This document shows positions 27,063 through 32,506 of a DNA stretch of 64,000 nt, piece after piece. The DNA comes from Microbacterium proteolyticum (GTDB taxonomy: Bacteria > Actinomycetota > Actinomycetes > Actinomycetales > Microbacteriaceae): positions 370,227 to 434,226 of the forward strand of contig NZ_JACHXY010000003.1 of assembly GCF_014192415.1 (NCBI RefSeq). The letters run 5' to 3'. Numbering within the stretch: position 1 is the stretch's first letter; every line of letters begins with the position of its first letter. The notes under the pieces were generated by a model. The model was not told the DNA's origin. It worked only from the letters and a program-made list of their open reading frames with translations, and ran no database searches. Made by a program: the position numbers and the translations under genes.

Positions 27063-27751
27063 TCCTCCTCGACGACGTCACCCTCACCTACCCCGACGGC
27101 GATGCGCGCGTCACCGCGGTCGACCACGTCACGCTCGAGGGCCGCCCGGGCGTACTCACCGGGATCACCGGCCCCTCGGGCTCCGGCAAGTCGAGCCTGC
27201 TCGCCCTCGCCGCCACCCTCGTGCGTCCCGACTCCGGTCGCGTCGTCGTCGACGGCGTGGATGCCACCGGACTCAGTGCCGCGGGACGCACGACCCTCCG
27301 CCGCGAGCGCATCGGCATCGTCTTCCAGCAGCCGCAGCTTCTGCCCGCGCTCACCGTTCGCGAGCAGTTGCGCGTGATGGCCGAGCTGGGCGGGCGGGGC
27401 CGCCGGGAGAGGCGCGCCGAGGTCCGAGGACGCGTCGACGAGCTGCTGGATGCCGTGGGCCTCGGCGCCCACGGCGATCGCCGACCCGCTCAGCTGTCGG
27501 GCGGGCAGCGCCAACGTGTCGCCATCGCCCGCGCGCTCGTGCACGACCCGCGCGTGCTGCTGGTCGACGAGCCGACGAGTGCGCTCGACACGTCGCGCGG
27601 GGCCGAGATCATGTCGCTGCTCTCCCGTCTGACCCGCGAACGGCGGACGGCGACCCTTCTCGTCACCCACGACCTCGTGCACGCGGGAACTCTCGACGAG
27701 ACGATGGAGGTCGTCGACGGGCGTGCCCGCCTCGTCGCCGCGCGGGTGTGA
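27059..27751 (+). CDS. ABC transporter ATP-binding protein (LolD/MacB-like)
   Basis: A 230-residue ATPase partner of the preceding permease. Walker A GPSGSGKS is at residues 38-45, Q-loop FQQPQLLPALTV follows, then ABC signature LSGGQRQRVAIARAL, Walker B VLLVDEPTSALD and H-loop VTHD. It starts at ATG 27059 within the permease stop (ATGA), ensuring equal expression. Full LolD-type length. Confidence 0.95.
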   Translation: MILLDDVTLTYPDGDARVTAVDHVTLEGRPGVLTGITGPSGSGKSSLLALAATLVRPDSGRVVVDGVDATGLSAAGRTTLRRERIGIVFQQPQLLPALTVREQLRVMAELGGRGRRERRAEVRGRVDELLDAVGLGAHGDRRPAQLSGGQRQRVAIARALVHDPRVLLVDEPTSALDTSRGAEIMSLLSRLTRERRTATLLVTHDLVHAGTLDETMEVVDGRARLVAARV

Positions 27752-27767
27752 ACTCGACGCGGCGGCT

Positions 27768-28127
27768 TCACCAGCCGAAGCTGTTGAACCAGTCCCGTCG
27801 CCGGTCGGCCTCTTCGCGCGTCTCGTCGCCGCGCCACGAGTCGTGCGGGGCGAGCGCACCGTTCACGGGCACGACGAACGCCCAGCAGACCGGGCAGAGC
27901 GCCCGCCCGTCGGGGTAACCGTCGGGGAGGGTGGGTGCGGGTGCCGCCGGCTCCCCCGCCCCGGTGCATGTGGGCGGGTCGGCCTGCAGATCGCTCCACA
28001 GAAGACGGCCGCCCGTGCGATGGTGGAGGCCGCGATGCCCGTCCTCACGTGTGCAGATCTCGCCGTTTCTTCTGCTCAGACACAGTCTCCGGGCGGCCCC
28101 CGGTAGTGCCGCCAGCGTTCTCGTCAT
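27768..28127 (-). CDS. Hypothetical Cys/His-rich protein (possible zinc-binding)
   Basis: A 119-residue soluble protein with several Cys and His: CLSRRNGEICTREDGHRGLHH in the first third, then CTG, and CPVCW near residue 78. The CxxC and the C...C-x6-H-x3-HH spacing suggest zinc binding. No known family is recognised; I recall similar small proteins in Microbacterium and its phages, which is not decisive. No obvious ribosome binding site; the start at 28127 is uncertain. Confidence 0.6.
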   Translation of the reverse strand: MTRTLAALPGAARRLCLSRRNGEICTREDGHRGLHHRTGGRLLWSDLQADPPTCTGAGEPAAPAPTLPDGYPDGRALCPVCWAFVVPVNGALAPHDSWRGDETREEADRRRDWFNSFGW

Positions 28128-28304
28128 CCTCCGATTGTCTCCGCTGAGATCGCAGCGGGGGCAGTGCCGGGATGCGCACGGGGCGATGGGGTCCGGTGGG
28201 GAAAGGTTCGGCGGTCATCTTCGACCACCACCGGTACGACGGTTGTGCATGTCGACCTCCTGGTTTTCCGACCATCTCCCGCCGCAGGCCCGGGGCCGAG
28301 GGGG

Positions 28305-28348
28305 TTGACAGGGTGGAGGATGCTGCTATGCATACCCCGTGGGGGTAT
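28305..28348 (+). promoter_or_regulatory. csoR promoter and CsoR operator
   Basis: A -35 box TTGACA (28305-28310) is followed after 16 bases by TATGCA (28327-28332). Overlapping and following it is the palindrome ATACCCC-GT-GGGGGTAT (28332-28348), the G-tract pseudo-palindrome that is the classic CsoR-binding site. Its place over the start point fits repression of csoR and the following CopZ-like gene until Cu(I) binds. Confidence 0.85.
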
Positions 28349-28349
28349 C

Positions 28350-28640
28350 ATGGATGCCATGCACGGATACGAAGGCCGTAAAGACGACCTCCTCAAGCGC
28401 CTCCGCCGCGCGGAAGGGCAGGTGCGCGGCATCGCGCGCATGGTCGACGACGACCAGTACTGCATCGACATCCTCACCCAGGTCTCAGCGGTGACGAAAG
28501 CGCTCGAGAACGTCGCCCTCTCGCTGCTCGACGACCACCTGACGCACTGCGTCGCCGAGGCGGCCGCCCAGGGCGGATCCGTCGCCGAAGAGAAACTCAA
28601 AGAAGCCAACCAGGCCATCGCCCGGCTGGTCCGTTCGTGA
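28350..28640 (+). CDS. csoR: CsoR family copper-sensing repressor
   Basis: A 96-residue all-helical repressor. The Cu(I) ligands keep exactly the Mycobacterium CsoR spacing (Cys, +25 His, +4 Cys): Cys38, His63 and Cys67. The KRLRRAEGQVRGI helix is the DNA-facing family block. This C-H-C set argues for copper sensing, not for formaldehyde (FrmR) or nickel (RcnR). The start is ATG 28350 or 28359. The operator lies just upstream and the CopZ-like gene follows after 11 bases, so csoR is autoregulated in a copper operon. Confidence 0.95.
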   Translation: MDAMHGYEGRKDDLLKRLRRAEGQVRGIARMVDDDQYCIDILTQVSAVTKALENVALSLLDDHLTHCVAEAAAQGGSVAEEKLKEANQAIARLVRS

Positions 28641-28651
28641 AGGAGATCCCC

Positions 28652-28981
28652 ATGACCGAGCAGCGCATCGACCTCGGCCTCGCCGCCTCGACTCCCGCAT
28701 CCGGAGGATGCGGCGACGGGTGCGGGTGCGGCGCCGGAGGCGCGGCATCCACCCCGACGGCACAGACCGCCACGAGCGAGCTCCGCGTCGAGGGCATGAC
28801 GTGCGGCCACTGCGTGCGCGCGGTCACCGAGGAGCTCACCGCGCTCGACGGCGTCGAGGTCGTCGGTGTCGACCTGCGTGACGGAGGCGTCTCGGTCGTG
28901 CGCATCGCCTCGTCGGGGGCGGCGAGCGACGACGACCTCGCAGCGGCGATCGACGAAGCCGGGTACACGCTCGCGCGCTGA
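28652..28981 (+). CDS. CopZ-like heavy-metal-associated domain protein
   Basis: A 109-residue copper chaperone. The C-terminal ~65 residues are a ferredoxin-like HMA domain with GMTCGHC (Cys51, Cys54). Before it sits an unusual ~45-residue N-terminus with a Cys/Gly cluster GGCGDGCGCGAGG (Cys20, 24, 26), which probably adds metal-binding sites. AAGGAG precedes ATG 28652. It is co-transcribed with csoR. A copper-exporting P-type ATPase, the usual third gene, is not present here. Confidence 0.92.
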   Translation: MTEQRIDLGLAASTPASGGCGDGCGCGAGGAASTPTAQTATSELRVEGMTCGHCVRAVTEELTALDGVEVVGVDLRDGGVSVVRIASSGAASDDDLAAAIDEAGYTLAR

Positions 28982-29150
28982 ACGGCCCCGCGCCGGCGCA
29001 AGCCGAAACGCGCTGAACGGCCGCGTGCCGGCGGCGCGGCGGTCTCGCGTGCGTCGAGCGGGCACGTGGGGCTTACGTGCGCATTGAACGGCCGCGTACC
29101 GGCGCCAGCCGAGACACGCTGATCGGCCGCGTACCGGCGCCAGCCGAATC
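28974..29150. repeat. Four imperfect 35-bp repeats
   Basis: Copies of CGCGCTGAACGGCC-GCGT-(AC)CGGCG-CCAGCCGA occur at 28974-29008 and 29009-29038 (adjacent), then 29079-29115 and 29116-29150 (adjacent), with a 40-base spacer. The first copy includes the stop codon of the CopZ-like gene. Each copy contains self-complementary GGC/GCC blocks and could fold as a hairpin. No CRISPR spacing and no coding frame. Confidence 0.8.
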
Positions 29151-29200
29151 GCGGAGGCCCGTCACTCACCGGGCCCGGCGCGGCGCGGAACGCCCGCGCG

Positions 29201-29491
29201 TCAGAGCACGCGGCGAACCAGCACGTCGACAGCCGCGTGGAAGGTGACGTGTTGCGACACCTCGACCGCGCGGTCGTACCGTGCTCCGCCGAGTGCGACG
29301 AACACCGCGCCCACGACCTCGACGTAGCCGACGATGTATCCGCCGCGGCTGACCTCGTACAGGTCGAGGTCGATGCGCGTCCAGGGGATCTCCGTCGATG
29401 CCGCAGCCGACCCGGTCGCAACAGGACTGGCGACGGTCGGACGGGCTGCTTTCGACGAACCCCGGCGGCTGAGTGGTGCTTCCATGACCAT
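29201..29491 (-). CDS. Hypothetical protein
   Basis: A 96-residue protein. The first ~30 residues are polar and low-complexity (Ser/Arg/Ala), and the rest is a compact domain starting IPWTRIDLDLYEVSRGGYIVGYVE that looks like an all-beta or alpha/beta fold, with a final helix FHAAVDVLVRRVL. The start ATG 29491 has GAAGGAG seven bases upstream; a second ATG at 29485 is possible. Not recognised. It is the last gene before the low-GC Rhs island; 29492-29751 shows no supported gene. Confidence 0.7.
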   Translation of the reverse strand: MVMEAPLSRRGSSKAARPTVASPVATGSAAASTEIPWTRIDLDLYEVSRGGYIVGYVEVVGAVFVALGGARYDRAVEVSQHVTFHAAVDVLVRRVL

Positions 29492-29751
29492 GCGAGAACT
29501 CCTTCGGTCGTCCGGGGTGTTCTCAGAGTGGAGCGCGGAGCACAGAAATGCTCCCGGCTTGACGGATCCTCGCCGCGCGGTTAGCCGCCGTACGCTAACC
29601 GGCTGAGCGGGCGGGTCGGCCGCGACGGGGCCGCTTGCCCGACCGTTCTGCGATCGATCGCCGGGCATCTGCCCTGAACTCAACAGCCCACCTAGCGCGG
29701 GAGCTGACGATACAGCCCCCATCCTGTCCGCAAGATAGAGCAGGACGCAGA

Positions 29752-29925
29752 TCAAGAACGCCAAAGCAATGATTGGGCAGCAAAGCCCGGCAATCTCATG
29801 AACATGATCTCAGGCACCTTGCATTCTGGGTTGAAGATTCGCACTCGATCGTTGAACATGTCAGCCACGATCGCCAAGATGCCGCCGCAATACCCGAGGA
29901 AAACAAATGAGACGAATCTCATCAT
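29752..29925 (-). CDS. Immunity-like small membrane protein, copy B2
   Basis: A 57-residue protein with one N-terminal transmembrane helix (FVSFVFLGYCGGILAIVADM). It is clearly homologous to the 68-residue protein at 31224-31430: both read RFV-FVFLGYC-G-LAIVADM, then VPE-M--RLPGFAA. Both lie two to four bases after the end of the same DUF2599-like tip sequence, so I read them as immunity proteins for that toxin. The start is ATG 29925 or 29922. The C-terminal tail differs from the other copy and may be truncated. Confidence 0.6.
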   Translation of the reverse strand: MMRFVSFVFLGYCGGILAIVADMFNDRVRIFNPECKVPEIMFMRLPGFAAQSLLWRS

Positions 29926-29926
29926 T

Positions 29927-29968
29927 TCAGTCCCATCCGTGGATGCAGCCAGGCAAGCGGTGTTGAAG
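29927..29968 (-). pseudogene. Leftover 3' end of a DUF2599-like toxin tip
   Basis: In frame with its stop this strip reads LQHRLPGCIHGWD, matching [13 protein letters not shown], the end of the orphan tip at 31435. Reading further upstream the similarity is lost and an in-frame TAG appears, so only the last ~13 codons survive. It sits directly before immunity-like copy B2, as the intact tip sits before B1. Confidence 0.6.
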
Positions 29969-30109
29969 CTATCCGCGCGCTTTTGCGAACTCCGAGAACC
30001 CGATCAGTAGATGGACGCCGCAAGAAAGCGACAATTCTCGCCGCTCACTGACCCTTCCGTTTCGCAAGGTGCATAGACCGTCGTGACGCCGAGACATCTG
30101 AGCTACTCC

Positions 30110-30193
30110 TTCCCTCCAAAGCGGCTGCGATGTTCGCCCGCGAGATTCACCGGGCGTCTAATGGAAGAATAGCCAACGCGCTATTACCGTGGC
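30110..30193 (-). pseudogene. Remnant of the 92-residue membrane protein's 3' end, copy A3
   Basis: About 85 bases match the end and downstream flank of the gene at 30900-31178 (alignable at 30845-30925). The coding end reads TGG-CTA-TTC-TTC-CAT-TAG (WLFFH stop) against WRFLH and WRFFS stops in the two intact copies. Everything upstream in that frame is lost. Confidence 0.5.
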
Positions 30194-30196
30194 CAA

Positions 30197-30343
30197 CTAC
30201 TCATCGGCCACCGCCTCATCGATGTCCGAACGGACCGGCGCCGTTCGTACATAAATGATCCTCGGAAGAATGCCCGCTGCGATCAGACAGGGTACTGACA
30301 GAAACCACCACCAAGAGGCCACTTCGCTGAGAAATAAGGTCAC
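30197..30343 (-). CDS. Small membrane protein coupled to the next gene
   Basis: A 48-residue protein starting at GTG 30343, which overlaps the preceding gene's stop as GTGA. It has one hydrophobic helix rich in Trp (WWWFLSVPCLIAAGILPRIIY) and an acidic C-terminus. The coupling and the shared low-GC composition argue that it is a real gene and works with the 127-residue protein. Unrelated to copies A or B. Possibly an immunity pair whose toxin tip has been lost; function unknown. Confidence 0.5.
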   Translation of the reverse strand: MTLFLSEVASWWWFLSVPCLIAAGILPRIIYVRTAPVRSDIDEAVADE

Positions 30344-30723
30344 ACCGCGAAGCGGCGGACCAGGATGTCCTCCCACAGCGGACCCCAGGCTGCATTCATG
30401 ACCATGAACCACGGCCCGCCTACGGCCCCGCACGTCCACAGCGATGCCGTAACCATTCTTAGCACCCGTCCTTCACGTGGGGGGTCGCTGTTTCGAGGAC
30501 CGAGGAACAAGATAGACGCCGTCACGAGAACGCAGTACGCACTCCAGCCCATCAGGACCCACACCGGGCGAAAACCAAGCTCCGCCACGGCCTCGTGGAA
30601 AGTCAGTCCAGAGGCGGCAGGTCCGGCGAGGATCGCGGCGAGCGCCTGAACAGCGAACGTGACCAGGCCCACTCCCGTGACCAAGCCGGCCTGTAGCCAA
30701 TTTTCAGACTTCACCATGAGCAT
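30340..30723 (-). CDS. Membrane protein in the Rhs immunity array
   Basis: A 127-residue protein with three strong hydrophobic helices (about residues 11-35, 52-74 and 88-108) and no known domain. GGGAG lies four to five bases before ATG 30723; ATG 30717 is an alternative. It overlaps the 48-residue gene. Its place inside a run of immunity-like genes downstream of a Rhs gene suggests immunity to a membrane-acting toxin, but no matching tip is found in the window. 30724-30899 holds no supported gene. Confidence 0.6.
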   Translation of the reverse strand: MLMVKSENWLQAGLVTGVGLVTFAVQALAAILAGPAASGLTFHEAVAELGFRPVWVLMGWSAYCVLVTASILFLGPRNSDPPREGRVLRMVTASLWTCGAVGGPWFMVMNAAWGPLWEDILVRRFAV

Positions 30724-30899
30724 GCGGCTCCCGCCGATAGCGGGGACGAGGAACGAACGGGGAGCGGCGACGTCATGGGTCTCGGGAATGTGGGCGATGG
30801 TTTCAGATCAGCCCCGAAACGCGCGTGTTGCTCCGGCATCTGAGCTAGTCCCTCTCCTGACAGCGGAGTGGACGTCTGCCAGCGAGAATTAACGAGCAT

Positions 30900-31178
30900 C
30901 TAGTGGAGGAATCGCCAGAACGCGTAACAGATCATCACTACCCCCATAGCTACACCGGACGCACCAGCCACTCCCACCCAAAAGGGGCTCTGAAGGCGCT
31001 CGAGAAGCTCGCCGATGTGTCTTCCGAACCACCGCTTCTCCCCACGCACTGTTGATTCGGATATCATCTTACGACGCCATATTGCAATCGCGCCAATTAA
31101 CAGAACCATGACGCCGAATATCAGGTTGGGTAGCACCGGAGCTGGTGGACGCTCCAGAGCCGCCGAAATCGATTGCAT
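30900..31178 (-). CDS. Immunity-like membrane protein, copy A2
   Basis: A 92-residue protein with two transmembrane helices (about residues 17-34 and 70-90) and a conserved TVRGEKRWFG--GELLE-LQSPFWVGVAGA loop. It is homologous over its full length to the 92-residue protein at 32228-32506. ATG 31178 overlaps a preceding TAA as TAATG, exactly as the other copy overlaps the Rhs stop. That TAA ends a leftover of the Rhs tip, so this is the immunity part of an orphan module. Confidence 0.75.
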   Translation of the reverse strand: MQSISAALERPPAPVLPNLIFGVMVLLIGAIAIWRRKMISESTVRGEKRWFGRHIGELLERLQSPFWVGVAGASGVAMGVVMICYAFWRFLH

Positions 31179-31205
31179 TACCACCCCCATCCTTCTTGTG
31201 CACAA
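31178..31205 (-). pseudogene. Leftover 3' end of the main Rhs tip
   Basis: Read on the minus strand this strip gives CAQEGWGW and TAA, nearly identical to the last residues of the 2281-residue Rhs protein (CSAQAGWGW stop). Similarity stops after about nine codons. It directly precedes immunity-like copy A2 with the same TAATG overlap, marking a truncated tip/immunity module. Confidence 0.65.
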
Positions 31206-31223
31206 GCTATTCGGTCGATCGTC

Positions 31224-31430
31224 TCATGTGTCCGAACGCGCACCCGCCTCAGTTGCCCCGGATGCGTACATCAGCCGCCCGCCAGCAGCGAAGCCTGGCA
31301 GTCTTATAACCATCACCTCAGGCACCGTGGATTGTGAGTCCAGAATGCGCAACTGATTGACATGCATGTCAGCGACGATCGCCAAGACCCCGCAGCAGTA
31401 TCCGAGGAACACGAACGGAACAAATCGCAT
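31224..31430 (-). CDS. Immunity-like small membrane protein, copy B1
   Basis: A 68-residue protein with one N-terminal membrane helix (RFVPFVFLGYCCGVLAIVAD) followed by a ~45-residue segment containing VPEVMVIRLPGFAAGG. ATG 31430 lies four bases after the stop of the DUF2599-like orphan tip, the position expected for its immunity gene. Homologous to B2 at 29752-29925, which follows a remnant of the same tip. No known immunity family is recognised. Confidence 0.7.
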   Translation of the reverse strand: MRFVPFVFLGYCCGVLAIVADMHVNQLRILDSQSTVPEVMVIRLPGFAAGGRLMYASGATEAGARSDT

Positions 31431-31434
31431 GGTT

Positions 31435-32166
31435 TCAGTCCCACCCACACATATAGCCGGGCAAGCGGTTTTGAAGCATTTTCTCAAACCCTGCCGCCAT
31501 CCACGCAGGGTTATCGCTTCTACCCGTTTCCAGATCCCACGTACCGTTCCCAAACGCCGCTTCAACGCTCGAACCTATGTTATGACAGTCCCACTGTTGG
31601 TGAATGCTGGGTGTATCCAGCACCCGGGAAATCGCCGGAATGAGCTGTTCGTACGTGGGGATCTGCGTACGCTGGCGCCCCACAACCTCCACTGGAGACG
31701 TGAAGCTGGCCTTCCACCTCTCGCGCGAATCAACATACGAGAGGGTGAACGTGTGAGTTCGCCCACCGCTCGTATTCAGCTGCCGCTCGTACTTCTTTCC
31801 CGGGGTCGGCGCCAGCACGACGCTGGGAGATAGAACGAGATGGCCCTTCCTTGCGTATCTCACGAGCGAGTCCGCGCTCATCTTTCCGGTGAGGTCGTGC
31901 TTGCCGATGGGGTCGGTGGGCCAGACGTAGTCGTTGTCGACGCCGCCCTCGACCGGGTCCACCTGCAGGAACCGTCCCAACGCCGGGACATACAGACGGG
32001 CGCCCATCTCGATCACCAGCGTCGACTCCAACGCCTCGGTCAGCTTCTGCGCCCCCTGATGCCAGCCCGTCGTCCCGCTCACCGACCCGAACTCATTCGC
32101 TACGCCCGTCCCCAACGCCAACGTCGACATGTCCAACGGCTGACCGAACGGGTCGTACAACTGCAT
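31435..32166 (-). CDS. Orphan Rhs core end with DUF2599-like tip
   Basis: A 243-residue open frame. Its first ~95 residues repeat the end of the main Rhs core almost exactly ([51 protein letters not shown], then [11 protein letters not shown]). After that point it carries an unrelated ~145-residue tip ending [27 protein letters not shown], which resembles DUF2599. Sequence similarity to the core extends upstream to 32208, beyond the first ATG, and is cut by an in-frame TAG, so this is a promoterless, signal-less orphan module and probably silent until recombined onto the main gene. Confidence 0.8.
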   Translation of the reverse strand: MQLYDPFGQPLDMSTLALGTGVANEFGSVSGTTGWHQGAQKLTEALESTLVIEMGARLYVPALGRFLQVDPVEGGVDNDYVWPTDPIGKHDLTGKMSADSLVRYARKGHLVLSPSVVLAPTPGKKYERQLNTSGGRTHTFTLSYVDSRERWKASFTSPVEVVGRQRTQIPTYEQLIPAISRVLDTPSIHQQWDCHNIGSSVEAAFGNGTWDLETGRSDNPAWMAAGFEKMLQNRLPGYMCGWD

Positions 32167-32227
32167 ACCCGACGAGCCGGAACCGTCGCCGGTCGTCAGC
32201 GTGTGACCACGATAGGCCTAGGAGCGA

Positions 32228-32506
32228 TTAGGAGAAGAATCGCCATATCGCGTAGCAGATGGCCACAATTCCCATCAACACAGTGCCCGCACCAGCCACA
32301 CCCACCCAGAAGGGGCTTTGAAGATGTTCGAGCAATTCTCCCAAACCCTTTCCAAACCATCTTTTTTCCCCGCGAACTGTTGCTTTATATATGCGCTCGC
32401 GCCATCTGATCACGGATACACCAACAACCAAACAGACTATGCCGTAAATCAAGTTGGGCAACGCCGGTGCGGGCGGTCGCTCCAAAGAAGCCAGTAGCAG
32501 TTCCAT
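32228..32506 (-). CDS. Immunity-like membrane protein, copy A1
   Basis: A 92-residue two-helix membrane protein (helices about residues 17-36 and 70-90) that starts at ATG 32506 inside the Rhs stop (TAATG), so it is translationally coupled to the toxin gene. This is the standard location of an Rhs immunity gene. Full-length homologue of copy A2. An ATG at 32518 gives four more residues but weaker logic. Membrane location suggests that the cognate tip acts at the membrane. Confidence 0.8.
   Translation of the reverse strand: MELLLASLERPPAPALPNLIYGIVCLVVGVSVIRWRERIYKATVRGEKRWFGKGLGELLEHLQSPFWVGVAGAGTVLMGIVAICYAIWRFFS

Noticed and set aside
28974..29150. CRISPR array
   Set aside because: Only four imperfect units, two pairs directly adjacent without spacers, and no cas genes nearby.
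30711..30899. A 62-codon minus-strand frame between the membrane protein gene and A2
   Set aside because: No ribosome binding site, low-complexity Ser/Pro composition and it overlaps the start region of the better-supported gene.
31357..31833. Plus-strand frame over the orphan tip
   Set aside because: It is the antisense of the tip and B1, whose homologies to other segments in the minus frame are clear.
29752..32506. Prophage or insertion sequence
   Set aside because: No integrase, transposase, terminal inverted repeats or phage structural genes; the repeats are explained by Rhs tip/immunity modules.
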